This document shows, one piece after another, positions 32,355 to 43,573 of a DNA stretch of 64,000 bases (position 1 is its first letter; every line of letters begins with the position of its first letter). The position numbers and the translations under genes were made by a program. This DNA comes from Puccinia triticina. Taxonomy: Eukaryota; Basidiomycota; Pucciniomycetes; Pucciniales; Pucciniaceae. The stretch spans positions 1,116,001 to 1,180,000 of the forward strand of contig NC_070564.1 in the NCBI RefSeq assembly GCF_026914185.1, in the 5' to 3' direction. Below the pieces are notes generated by a model. It was given only the letters and a program-made list of their open reading frames with translations, searched no databases and was not told the origin of the DNA.

Positions 32355-32910
32355 CTGGCCTGGCCTGTCAACTGATGTCATCTGCAAGCTGCATGAGGGG
32401 TTTTTGCTATCTTGACACCTGCATGATGTCATCTGTCAACTGTCAGACTGCATAAGCCTGCATCAAGTGTGCATAACACTGCATAACACTGCATGACACT
32501 GCATGACACTGCATGACACTGCATGACACTGCATGACACTGCATGACACTGCATGACATGTGCATAGCACAATGTAATGAGTGCAGCTGATGAGGTAAAG
32601 TATATGTAGAGGGTAGACAAGCTGTCAGAGTGGTCCATGTAACTGATTACATGTCCTGGGTAAGTGTGGTTCATGTAACGGATTACATGACCTGAGTATG
32701 GTGTTTGTGTATGTGAAACTGGCTGATGGTGTCTTGAAGGGGTTGTATCTTCTGATCCAGAGGGGTGTAAGATGTGTTGTCCATGGTGTCCTGTGTAGTT
32801 TTGGCCGTAGAATCCAATGGTGTCGCCGTATTGGTTGATTTGAGAATGTACATATGAGAAATAGGGAATTTTTGAAATGGGCTAGATGGGTAACCATAAA
32901 GCATACCACA
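32355..32910 (-). repeat. Split LTR, second part
   Basis: Continues the LTR copy that broke off at 19317 and ends CATACCACA. Its 10-bp ACTGCATGAC array has four extra units compared with the LTR at 12987-14042, which accounts for the 40-bp length difference. Confidence 0.9.
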
Positions 32911-32914
32911 GCGG

Positions 32915-33198
32915 TAGCGACGGGGAACAAACCAACCCATACGCCGGGTTCAGAAGCAAATTCCGACGAAGAGTTGGACTTGAAGCTCCTTGGTGATGTG
33001 TCGGCGTGGTTAAGGGGCTTGAGCCTGCACAAATACACACCCAGCTTGGAAGGATGCACGTGGAAGGAGATGATGATGGGTGACTCGGACCTCAAGAATC
33101 GTGGAGTGGCCACCGTTGGTGCCCATCGAAGGATGCTCAGGACCATTGAGCCCGTCCGATTGAAGACCGGAATGGCCCTACCCAGTGACAGTGATTGA
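32915..33198 (+). pseudogene. VTS1: VTS1-like SAM domain, right part of split gene
   Basis: The peptide DVSAWLRGLSLHKYTPSLEG and the following RRMLRTIEPVRLKTG match the C-terminal SAM domain of Vts1/Smaug proteins, which binds stem-loop RNA (SRE) and recruits deadenylation. The stop is at 33196-33198. The frame joins to 12860-12986 across the LTR element (137 codons together). The intact VTS1 protein is much longer, and the 5' part is not found here. The copy must be broken by a 19.9-kb insertion, so it is a pseudogene or a captured fragment; an intact paralogue is expected elsewhere. Confidence 0.75.
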
Positions 33199-34559
33199 GC
33201 CTGTGACGCCAATGGCAATCACATTGATTTGACAACCGCAAACATTGATAGGGTTGAGGAAGAAGACCATTAGACTCAGGCTACTAGCCACGCCTCAGTG
33301 ACTCCTGAAAGCAACCAATGAGAAATGATCTTGTATGGAGCCAGACCTTTGTTGATGTATATACTCTTCTTATTTTGATTTGTAATTCTTTGGATTTTCA
33401 TGCTCACCCAGCTCACCTGATGGCTAACATTTTTTTCTTGTATGTATCTTTTATGATGTATATGCGTGACGAGCTAATGTCCTCTGATCTAGTCTTCTCC
33501 CTCACAGGCGAATTGGTAAACGTCCAATGGACTTTCTACCGGTGTCCGACAGAGGGGCAGCTACCGGGCCCTGCAATTCGAAGCAACAGACTTGTGCTGA
33601 GTTTACCTTCCCTGTAAGTGGAAGGTTTTGCTGCAATGCTTGTCCTGTTGCCACAAGAAATTTGGGGCTATCACCCATGGTTTCCTGTGAAAAAACCTGC
33701 CAGCCTCAAGCCAGGAGTGCAACTTGAGTGCTAGACCTCTCCTTTGCACACGCTCGCGCCTCCTCAGATAAGCTTAATCAAGCTCAAAAGCTTTCACACC
33801 CTTCCGAGTCAAGGGTATGGCTGAAACATACCCCATGGGCCTGCCACAGGCAACCCAAACACCCAAGGATATACTTATTTAGGACTACAATCATTGCGCC
33901 TTGGGGGATTGAGCAGGCATTGTCTGAGACCTCGCGCCCAAGGAAGAATAGACCAGCAAGACATGGTAGTGTTTGAGGGAGCCCATGAGCATAGCATCTG
34001 AGATCACCCAGCTGGCTGCTGCAGCAGAGGCGCCCTTGTAGAGTCCCTGGGGAAATTCATACGTATTGCACTCTAACTGAGGCTGTGGGCAGAGGTGTCA
34101 TGGTGTCAGTCACACGGCAAGTTGTGTTTGGTGTGCTCAACTCCAACTCGCAAGACCGGCCTTGTCCACAATTTGGTGGCATTCATGCTTTGCCATAGCA
34201 GTTCAGCCTGTGGCTCACAACTTGTTACTGTTTGCTGTGGCATTTTTAGCCACAGGCTGAACAGCTCTGGCAACACATTGTAGGAATGTCTGGACCTAGG
34301 TTGAACACAGGGCGAAACAATGTTCCTAAGCATGGCAAGTGTGAAATGGTCTGCATGGTAGAAAAGACAGCCAGGCCTGCTCTACAATCAGTTTCAGTCA
34401 GCTTGCACTGTGAAAAAAACTCAAGAAATTGGTGTCAGTTGACATGCGATAACTTTGATATTACTTTGATTTGAACCTGGGTTCTTCCCTGTTCATTCCA
34501 TGAGTCTTCCAGACTAGATATTTTCCATGTTCATTCCATCATTAACAGATGTAGTGCAT
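33199..34559. other. No clear gene; possible 3' region of VTS1 copy
   Basis: No family recognised. A 66-codon frame at 33527-33727 is Cys-rich (CNSKQQTCAEF ... RFCCNACP ... SCEKTC), which is unusual for random frames, but there is no signal peptide in that frame and no convincing upstream exon. A perfect 15-bp inverted repeat lies at 34201-34262. Confidence 0.4.
34201..34262. repeat. Perfect 15-bp inverted repeat
   Basis: GTTCAGCCTGTGGCT at 34201-34215 and AGCCACAGGCTGAAC at 34248-34262, loop 32 bp. Could fold as a stable hairpin; no associated gene is seen. Confidence 0.7.
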
Positions 34560-35310
34560 ACACCTATGAATGGGTTATGCTTGCATGAAAGGGGTATTTC
34601 CACATGAAAGGAATAACATCAAAATTGTATTCACACATGAAAGGGATATGTACGCATGAAAGGGGAATGTGAAAAGGTGTATTTACACATAAAACGGATA
34701 TTTTCACATGATGAAAGGGGTATGTGCACATGTAAGGGGTATTCATGAAAGGGATATGTATACATCAACGGGGTATGTGAAAATGAAAGGGTTATGTACA
34801 CATCATGAAAGGGGTTTGTACACATCAAAGGGGCATGTAAAAATGAAAGAGGTATTCATGCATGATGAAAGGGGTGCATGCACAGGAAAGGTGTGAATAT
34901 GAAAGGGGTGTGCACATGAAAGGGATATATACACATGAAATGGGTATTTGCACACAAAAGGGATATGTGCACATGAAAGCAATATGTGATGAAAGGGGTA
35001 CGTGCACATGTAAGGGGTATTCATGAAAGGGATATGTATACATCAAAGGGTTATGTGAAACAAAGGGTTACGTACACATGATAAAAGGAGTTTGTACACA
35101 TCAAAGGGGCATGTGAAAATGAAAGAGTTATGCATGCATGATGAAAGGGGTGCATGCACAGCAAAGGTGTGAATATGAAAGGGGTGTGCACATGAAAGGG
35201 ATATATACACATGAAATGGGTATTTGCACACAAAAGGGATATGTGCACATGAAATCAGTATGTGCACTTGAAAGGGGTAGGGGAACATGAAAGGGGGATT
35301 GCACAGGTCT
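34560..35310. repeat. Minisatellite (about 18-bp unit) with 277-bp higher order
   Basis: Repeats of the type GAAAGGGGTATGTACACAT vary around the ATGAAAGGGG core for 750 bp. A higher-order unit repeats with a period near 277 bp (34711 onward against 34988 onward, same order of variants). Apparent reading frames on the minus strand only reflect the repeat. Confidence 0.85.
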
Positions 35311-35599
35311 CAACTGAGTATCTTGAAACCTGTGCTAAGTTTTTTGTAGTTCATAACTAGTTTGCATAAATTAGGCAATGTGCAAAGATTGCAGGGTAGA
35401 AGAAAATTGGCACTCATGGGTATGATCCTTGTTCTAATTGAGGATTAACTTGAGTATGCTGGATGTCAACTGACAGCAGTTTCTTGAGTTTTTTTCATAG
35501 TGTTGCTGATGTTCTCTGGTTGAGGAAACAAATCAATGTCACAGTGTGGCATTAGCATGGCATTGTAGTTGAACAGGTCACCTGGATCACTGCTACAAG

Positions 35600-38060
35600 C
35601 TCATTTATAAGACCACTGTGCTCTCAGTCAAAGCTCACTTGGTCTCACCTCACCGCTCTCATCATTCTCATTGCAAGACCTTTACTCCATCATCCTTTCT
35701 ACACTCTATAGCTTCCTCATTATCATCAGTCTCAGCCTTTCCACTTTGCAAGGGGATTGTGCCACATTGCCACCCCAGAAATCTCATCAGCCTCATTTCA
35801 AGACCTTTACCTCATTGCTTCTATCAGCCTTTCTCTGTAGTTTTCAGATTCCTCATTATAATAGTTCTCTGCTCCACCTCAGTATCAAACGTTCTACCTT
35901 GCAAGGAAACTATGCCACATTTTTAGATTATTCACATATTCTGTAGAGAAATAGTTGTTTCTTTTTACCTTTTGGAAACATCTTACTTTCTATGCCCATA
36001 TGCATCTTCTCTCAGGTAGAAGTCCTTTATTTGTTTTTGCCCATTGGGGCTTGTCTTAACTTCATAGCTAAAGTAAACTGATGGAATAAACTCTTATTGC
36101 ATTGAATTCTCACAGATTTAGAGCAAACCTTTTCACCTACTATACCCTTTTAGATACTAGCTTTGTTTCTCCAACTGGTTTCTACCCCAATTTCTTGCTC
36201 TCAGGTAAGAGTTGTTTATTCTTTTCTACAATTTGGGTTTCTCTTAGCTCAACCTGCATAGCTAATTAAACTCTTAGGGCCTGTACCATAGGGCATGAAA
36301 ATTGAAATTTTCCAAATTTATTTGCCTCAAAATTTCTTGGGACAAAAACTGAGCCTGGCCAAAATGTAGGCTGGAGCCCAAATGTGAAGAATTTCAACAT
36401 TGGAACCCTCCACTAGTTTTCAACTTTGGTGTACAGGGCAAAAAAAGTTGTAATTTTTCAAAATTGAGGCCCATGGTACAGGCCCTTAGTCTAGCCCATT
36501 AAATTCTCACAGATTCAAAACAAACCTTTGCACATAATATCTGTCTTTTTCAAACCAGTTTTGAAGCTGAAATTTCAACATGTTTCTAGACTTACCTCAA
36601 ACTGCATAGCTAATTAAACTCTTAGACCATTGAATTCCAACAGATTCACAACAAACCTTTTAACATACTATCTTTTTTTCTATAACCAGTTTCTACCCGG
36701 CCAATTTCTCAGCTCTTAGGTGAGATTCAATTTTTTTACACTGGAATTTTCTCTTAACTGCATAGCTATAATAGCCTGATGATGAAACAGCTTCAACAAT
36801 TCCTTAAAATCTCAGGTTTAGAATGGCTCCTTTGATGAAATGCCTTGAATGCAACCAATGAGATGCAACAATTTCACGCTTCTGGTCATCAGAGAGAGCC
36901 ATTGGAGCCTGAGAGTGTGGTGAGGATGGTGGTGTTGTAGCATCATCTGTTCCTGAGAAATAAGTTGCATCCAAAGTAGTGATTAGGTCCGTTTTTTTGA
37001 ACAGGATGAGTATGGAGGACTCCAACTGAGTTTTGATATAGAGGAATCAAAGGATGGTATGAGTTTTTATGTGAAAGGAAGGAACTTGGATGCCAGTGGA
37101 AAAAAAAGGGACTCTAACCTAAGAGAAGAAGAGAAAGAAAGGTAGTATGTGAAAATGTTTGTTGTAAATCTGTGAAAATTCAGCCAAATAAGAGTGGATC
37201 TCATCAGAGACCTGTAGCTGTGTATGTTAGTGGAAAAAAATCAAAGACTCTTACCTAAGAGAAGTGTTTGTGTAGAAACAGGTTTAGAAAGAAGAAGTGT
37301 TGTTTTAAATCTGTGAAAATGAAGTGGAATACACCATGAAAGACCTGAGGGGACTAGGTGGTAGGTGACGTGAAGCTAATTCCAGCCTTAACTCCAACCA
37401 TAAACTTAGAGAAAAGTGGTAGAACCCCCTGATGATGACAAAGGGGCCATTGTTACTCAAGGGGAGTAACGCTGGAGTACCACTGGAATTCCAGCATATT
37501 TTACTGAATGTCACCTGACACCTATTCACATCTTTTTTTTTCATGGTGATATGAGTTAAATTCCCAGGGTCCTTGAACTGTTTCAAGAGAAAAACCCAGT
37601 GGGGAGAAAAATCAAGGACTCTCACCTCAGAGAAGAAGTATTTGTTTAGGAACCAGTTGTAAGAAGAAAGGTAGTACATGAAAAGGCTTGTTGTGAATCT
37701 GTGCAAATTCAGTAGATTATGAATTCATCAGTTTCCTGTAGCTGTGCAGTTAAGAGAAAAACCCAGTGTGAAAAAAAAAACAAAGACTCTCACCCAAAGA
37801 AGATGTATTTGTGTTGAATCCAACTGTAGAAAGAAAGGTAGTATTTGAAAAGGTAAGAAGAAAGGAAAGGTGAGAATAATCTGCAATGTGATACAAGTTC
37901 TTTGCAACGTGGAAGTGAACACGGTTGAGACTGGGATTCTGCAGAGTAGAAAAATAATGAGGGAGCTTGATAGCACAGAGAAAGGGTGATATGTAGCAGC
38001 AATGGAGTAGTATTCTGGTGATGAGGCTGATGTGAGAGGCAATGTGAGACTTGGGCACAC
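35600..38060. repeat. Large imperfect inverted-repeat structure, 2.4 kb
   Basis: The left arm (35600-36080: TATA-like TTTATAAG, CTCTCATCATTCTC, TTGCAAGGAAACTATGCCAC, CTCTCAGGTAGAAG) resembles the complement of the right arm (37590-38060: CTCTCACCCAAAGAAG, TTCTTTGCAACGTGG, GATGAGGCTGATGTGAGAG). Between them are four to five diverged units of about 170 bp containing CATAGCTAATTAAACTC and CTCTCAGGTAAGAG. No ORF of note. It could be two LTR-like ends in opposite orientation or a fold-back element. Confidence 0.5.
36277..36485. mobile_element. PIF/Harbinger MITE, 209 bp, TSD TTA
   Basis: Ends GGGCCTGTACCAT and ATGGTACAGGCCC are inverted repeats. TTA flanks both sides (36274-36276, 36486-36488). 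It lies inside one of the repeat units of the inverted-repeat structure. Confidence 0.85.
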
Positions 38061-38072
38061 ACTTTGTCTTTT

Positions 38073-38741
38073 ATGGTGTTGCAAGCCCGTCTGGGCACTC
38101 ACCAAAGTTTGGCCGAAAAAAGGCCAAGCGCGCGTGGCCAACGCTAAAGCCCGCTTGGCCAATCCTCAAGCCCACCTGGCACACTCCCAACCCCCGCTTG
38201 GCACATTGCAAAGTGGGCGGGGTTTGGCACAAAGCCCCGCTGGGCCGATTTCAAGCAAGGGTGCCACGCACGCCAAACGGAGTGCCGGCCATCAAGGAGA
38301 GAAGTTTCCCTCCTCAATGGTCGGTCTACAAACCGGTCATCAAGAAGGGAAGACTCCCTTCTTGATGATCAATAAAAGTATCTCCCACCGCGAAGGGAGT
38401 CTTTCCTCCCCGATGACCAGCCTACAGACCAACCATCGAGAAGGCAAAGCTCCCTTGTTGATGTCAAGAAGGGAGAACATTTCCCCTCCTTGAGGGCACA
38501 TCATTCTTGCCTTTCGAGGCAGAGACAAGGGCCGACGTCTGATGACCGGCGTGTTGCATGCCAGGTCACAGATCCCATTGGCCCAGAGCTTGATGTCGGC
38601 CAAGCGGGACTTGGCTGTGTGCCAAGCTCTGCCCCCCGCGCAACCTGCCCGATCAAGCCCGCTGGGCACATACCCAACCCCCGGAGGCACTCGGCCAAGC
38701 GGGAGTTGGGTAAGTGCCCAGACGCGCTTGCAACACCATAT
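38073..38741. mobile_element. TIR element of about 670 bp
   Basis: TATGGTGTTGCAAGCCCGTC near 38073 pairs with the complement of GACGCGCTTGCAACACCATA ending at 38740. Subterminal GGCCAAGCGGG words occur in both directions. The centre has tandem palindromic units (CATCAAGAAGGGAAGACTCC ... CTTCTTGATG). A TA target duplication is possible. No ORF with a known domain. Confidence 0.6.
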
Positions 38742-38949
38742 AGAAGAGCTTGTACCTGTGCCTATGGTGGTGTTCTGCCGAGGCAAGTTCTTTCTTCCTT
38801 CACTACAGGGCAGAGCAGGAAACAGTGGTCGCCCCAGCAGCACACCAGTTATACAGGCGCCATGGAGTGTACCACAATAACCCACAGTTACCATGGCACT
38901 GACACAAACTTGTCACACATACATCATGGCTTGGCGGTGACGCGGCCGG

Positions 38950-40063
38950 TGTGGTATGCTTTATGGTTGCCCATCTAGCCCATTTCAAAATTTCCTTTTT
39001 TCTCATATGTACATTCTCAAATCAACCCATATGGCGGCACCACTGGATTCTACGGCCAAAACTACACAGGACACCATGGACAACACACCTTACACCCCTC
39101 TGGATCAGAAGATACAACCCCTTCAAGACACCATCAGCCAGTTTCACACACACAAACACCATACTCATGTCATGTAATCCGTTACATGAACCACACTTAC
39201 CCAGGACATGTAATTTGTTACATGGACCACCCTGACAGCTTGTCTAAACCTTTACATATACTTTACCTCATCAGCTGCACTCATTTCATTGTGCTATGCA
39301 CATGTCATGCAGTGTCATGCAGTGTTATGCACACTTGATGCAGTGTTATGCACACTTGATGCAGGCTTATGCAGTCTTATGCAGGTGCATGCAGACTAGT
39401 GTAATAGGGGCTGCAGTCTGACAGTTGACAGATGGCATCATGCAGGTGGCAAGATAGCAAAAACCCCTCATGCAGCTTGCAGATGACATCATTTAACAGG
39501 CCGGGCCAGCTAAAACATCTCACCTCATATCTCTCACTAGCTAAATTCCCTCATATGACATCATGACCTCATGTGACCTGTCAACCACCAGCCAAAATAC
39601 CTCATTGTAGTCTTCAGGGCAGCTAAAACCCCTCATTCTCTTGTTTCCCTGGAGCTAAAATCCCTCACTCTTTTCTATTTAAGGAGGCTTTCCTCCCCCC
39701 AGTTGTAATTTCTCTCAGCAAACTACTTGCACTCAGCTTACCCCATAACAGTACAACACTTGCTCACTCTACAGTATTAGCCCCCACTATATTGTGGTTT
39801 TACCCTTATTACATAACAACTACATACAAATTACAACCTCATTACAGCACTTACTCATCAGCTACATCACCATAACACTTAAAGCCACCTGCTCAAAGTA
39901 GACTATCTTTTGATACACCTCCACTATCACTACATTAAACCTTCCAATCGTAGATTGGGGGGGCTTGTTTTAGTGTCTAGTGACCCAGGAAAGGCAGAGG
40001 TAACCTCATTCATCCCTTTCCGCACTCAGCAAAAGGTTCTCAGGAACACTTTTGAGCTTTACA
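38950..40063 (+). repeat. Solo LTR of the 12987-32910 family
   Basis: Reverse complement of the 1.06-kb LTR: starts TGTGGTATGC, ends GCTTTACA. Flanked by CCGG (38946-38949 and 40064-40067), a 4-bp duplication as in the full element. More diverged than the two LTRs of the element. The TATTTAAGG box near 39678 now lies on the plus strand. Confidence 0.9.
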
Positions 40064-40067
40064 CCGG

Positions 40068-40671
40068 TCAAGGAGGCGTCAACAGGGCACAAGACGGCGC
40101 AGTACTCATTTCACTCATCTGCCTGCGTCACATCTCCCCCGCCACTGCCGCCAAAGGCTCCGGCAGAGCCTGGGGTAAGGAAGGCAGCAACAAGCGGAAC
40201 CTGCCCGCAACAGCCCCTCTAGCCCGTCCTGACTCCTCAACATTAACAGATTGGAAATAATTCTCATTAAAAACTGGACCAATGATTTCCCAGGCTCTCT
40301 CCTCTCTTCCTCTCAGCCAAACTGCCTCAGAAGCTTCCTCAGTGTCAGCCACTGAGACACTTGTCCATGTGTTTACAATGGTAGTTACAAGACATGTAAC
40401 CCAATGGCTAAAAGCTGCCTTAAGATTGATCTTGATCTTGGGTAAGATCCTTTGTTCAATTCCACCTGTTGTCTTATATTATTACTTTTGTTGTAATCAT
40501 TACTTTATATGTAATAAACTATATGATTTCACACTTATTATGTATTTTCCATAGAGAGAGAGATAAACTTATCTCTATATGTATTTACCTTGATTGAGAC
40601 TAATAATTTACTAATGGAGTATATCTCTCTATGGATTTACCATAAATAGAGAGATTACATAATTATTCATG
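40068..40671. other. No supported gene
   Basis: Short frames only. Around 40389-40476 there is a weak tRNA-like arrangement (CCCAATGG, hairpin GATCTTGGGTAAGATC, TTGTTCAATTCC). AT-rich ATCTCTCTATG repeats occur at 40550-40660. Confidence 0.4.
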
Positions 40672-41507
40672 GGGACCGGCTAAATGCACACCAATTATTT
40701 ACTACGTGCAGGCCAATAGTTTGGTGTGCCAGTGAGGCCACACCAACTTATTGGCGTAGCTTTGAGGCCACACCATTAGATTGGTGTCGCCTAATAAACA
40801 CACCAAAGGTTTTTTGTGTACCACTTGAGCACCGTCTCTGATCTGCCATGATTGACTGGATTGCTGTTTGGCAGACTGATTGGATCAAGATCAATGGAAG
40901 CGGATGGACTATTCAGAGCTGATTGAGTTTCCTGTTCTTGTCTAGAAGGTGTACTTTGAGCCGAAGGAGGCTTGGCAGAAGGCGGCAATACAACTGCTGC
41001 GGAGGGTGGGGCTGCCTGTGGAGCTGAGAGGGCTGGGAATAAAATCAATAACTGTTGCATTTGAGTCCATATCTCCGGAGGGACTGTCACACCAGCTCCT
41101 GATGGGCTCAGATGGCCAGCGTTGGACGGCGTTTGCAACATTTGGGTTGATGGGATGGTGTTGTGAATGTGTGCTGTGCTGGGAGGCCTTTGGTCAATGG
41201 TTGTGGCGGTGACGTGGTTATTGGTTGATATGGATGGAGCAGGTTGCTTCCGCGGACTTGGTTGAAATCTGCTGATGAAAAGGGCGTGCAGGACCTGAGC
41301 ACACCATCAAGATTGGTGTGCCCTGCTGCGCACTGGGCATCATGGGGCAAATCTGGTGTGGACACCATGGCCCCCACTCTTTCCTGGCGTGAACCCGTGT
41401 TCACGCCCAGGACTAGGTGTGTGTTGGTTTGTACGCCAGTTTTTTTGGCACCCCACGCCTTTTTGGTGTGCACATAGTAAATAATTGGTGTGCATTTAGC
41501 CGGTCCC
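40672..41507. mobile_element. Non-autonomous MULE (possible Pack-MULE), 836 bp
   Basis: Long TIRs begin GGGACCGGCTAAATGCACAC at 40672 and mirror this ending at 41507 (about 45 bp). The 9-bp duplication TTATTCATG is perfect (40663-40671, 41508-41516). Its interior, unlike a normal MITE, carries a 116-codon minus-strand frame (40791-41141) rich in Pro, Ser, Ala and Gln, which may be captured host coding sequence. The TIR is unrelated to that of the autonomous MULE at 19318. Confidence 0.8.
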
Positions 41508-41516
41508 TTATTCATG

Positions 41517-43138
41517 TAACTCCTCTTCTGAATTCTGTGGACCTCTTCTACTCCTGGAGTTAAGGATCCCTCTTGGGCCTTTACTCAAAGTAGGATCAGG
41601 TCCCTGTAATATAAAAGGGGGGGTTCTTTCCTCAGGAGGGATCTTTCCCCCCAGATTATTACACATACAAACCTGACTACCTTACTTTGAATTATAAATG
41701 AGTGGGGTTTTTATTATAATCTACTGCCCTTTTCACAGCTTCTTTACTCTTTGTGTATTTTCCCTAGGTACAGGTGGGTGTTATAACACCTGTATCCTAC
41801 AAGACAAGTGCTCATTCCCTGTGTAAGCCACGGCGCTAGGCTTGAGTTATTTCCGTGTCCCCTTATTACATAAGGGTGCTAGCCCCTCCGCTTCATAGCG
41901 TCAAGGTGTGGTTTCTTCCCACTGGCCCAAAAAGCTATAGTGCGGCCCTTCCTCCACGAGCCGCTACATAAGCCGCAGCCATGTGAATCCAAAAAATCCA
42001 TACACTCCGTGTCACATAAGAGACCGGCGCTGACACTCAGCTTCAACTTTGCAAGCACTCCACTTCTTGCCTAACTGTCCCCCGGTCCTTGGGGACCAGG
42101 ATTTTCGCGACCACCCGCCCACCCTACATAAGAGTTTAAGAAAGAAAAGGCCAGACATACACGCTCAGGTGTGGGGTCTAGCGCCTTTGCCCTCACACCC
42201 TTGGGTGTATGACGGCTCCGGGAGGCTCCGCACCGCTGTCCTCTCCTCTCTCAAGAGCTTCTCGCAGATGGTCTTCCCTCACGGGAAACTCTGCGCTCAG
42301 TAGCTCGAAGAGAGAGAGACTCAGAGGTTAGGGGAAAAGAAAACTCCCCTGACCCACACACGAGAGACGGACTACTCAGGTGATTGCGCCTGCATGCGGC
42401 AAGGCAAGCCCTGTGCGGCATGCGCGCCGCAACCCCCTCAGGCGGCTAAGTCTGAATGGACAGGCGTCAATGTGGGTCTCGGGGGCGGTATGTGCGGTGG
42501 AGCCAAGAGACGCCGTTCACCAAGCAGTCGACTGGATTATCTGAATTATCCGGTCCGATCCCGGCTGAACCTCTCGGAGTCTGTCGGTGGAATGTGTCGG
42601 GGGATGGGCCGGGCCATGGCGATAGAAGCTCGAGACAATAGGTGCATATGTACATACATATTGGCTTTAATCTTGATGTCCAAAATGATTTTTATCAGGT
42701 GGATCATTTTTCGGATTTTTTTCTTCAAGTATTGTCTTTCCCGAAAATCTTGGACTTTGCACTCGACATTCCATCCATCCATCACATACTGTTTTTTTTT
42801 TCCTCGGTTTTTACTTGGGAGTTTTTTCCAGAGTGTCGTGAGAAATCAAATTGTGCATCTCTTTTTTTCATTTCACAGCATGTCACCCAACCTTAGCGTG
42901 TGACTTTAGCTCTGAGCATGCCGGAGCCCGTTATTGGAACCTTATTTTTTGACCTCCGTCCTGCCCACAGCCGGGCCCTGCCCGGCCCCAGCTGCTTCCC
43001 TACCGCAACGCCATTGCCTCCCGGTCCCCCCATCATACACTCCATGCCTACGATATTCAACCGCCTCCCTCAACTGGCCATTGCCCAATCTCTCCAAACC
43101 CAGCCGACCTCAGATCCATGCAAGGTTGTTGGCATCTG
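41517..43138. other. No supported gene; LTR-like and dispersed repeat sequence
   Basis: A TATAAAAG box at 41610-41617 followed by pyrimidine-rich sequence and an acetate-like series of CATAAG words (41871, 41967, 42015, 42125) suggests a degraded LTR or leader. 42470-42670 matches 12470-12640 in inverse orientation. Short frames only. Confidence 0.4.
41610..41617 (+). promoter_or_regulatory. TATA box candidate
   Basis: TATAAAAG in a GC/AT-balanced context, 30 bp before a C/T-rich stretch; no gene follows within 1.9 kb, so it may belong to a degraded LTR. Confidence 0.3.
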
Positions 43139-43290
43139 ATCCCTCAACTGGTCGTCATCCAATCCCTCTCAACTGGTCATCATCTGATCCCTCTTGACTG
43201 CTTGCCATCTGATCCCTCTCAACTGCTCGCCATCCAATCCCGCTCAACTGCTTGCCATCCGATCCATCTCAACTGCTCGCCATCCGATCC
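43139..43290. repeat. Minisatellite, about 25-26 bp unit, six copies
   Basis: Units of the form ATCCCTCTCAACTGCTCGCC vary at a few positions and are directly adjacent. They lie 280 bp upstream of the gene at 43574. Confidence 0.85.
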
Positions 43291-43573
43291 CTGCTCCTAT
43301 TTGCTTCAGCCTTTTGTTAATGCACACCATCAACAATCAACAGATCTTTCGGATCTGTTTGAACAGACAGAATCTTGGACTCACAAACTCATGCCTTCAA
43401 CAAACAAGTGAGCAATTTTAATTTCTGTCTTTTATATTTAAAGAGACCTGATCCAAGGAATTTCGGACCCAGAAGCAGTTATCCATCTTCGACTCGAATC
43501 GGTCTTTATTTATCATCCAATTAGCATTCTTCATTTGTCCTCTTTCGATCGCATTATAATCCACAACAACTCA

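Larger units (their letters stand above)
12987..32910 (-). mobile_element. LTR retroelement (non-autonomous), interrupted
   Basis: Direct terminal repeats of about 1.06 and 1.10 kb start TGTAAAGCTC and end CATACCACA. The flanks share GCGG (12983-12986 and 32911-32914). A purine tract (AAGTTGGGGGAGGA on the minus strand) abuts the left LTR, and TATTTAAG lies on the minus strand of the LTR, so the element reads on the minus strand. The internal region (14043-18777) shows no pol genes. The right-hand LTR is split by the Mutator-like element 19318-32345. Without insertions the element is about 6.9 kb. LTRs differ by only a few substitutions, so it is fairly young. Confidence 0.85.

Noticed and set aside
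34560..35310. Possible CRISPR array
   Set aside because: Units are directly adjacent and degenerate with no spacers, and the genome is eukaryotic.
34564..35313. Chain of minus-strand frames with YPFH and HIPF words
   Set aside because: Pure translation of the minisatellite.
40389..40476. tRNA-like arrangement with a hairpin variable arm
   Set aside because: The acceptor stem and anticodon arm do not pair convincingly; only the B-box-like TTGTTCAATTCC and one hairpin remain.
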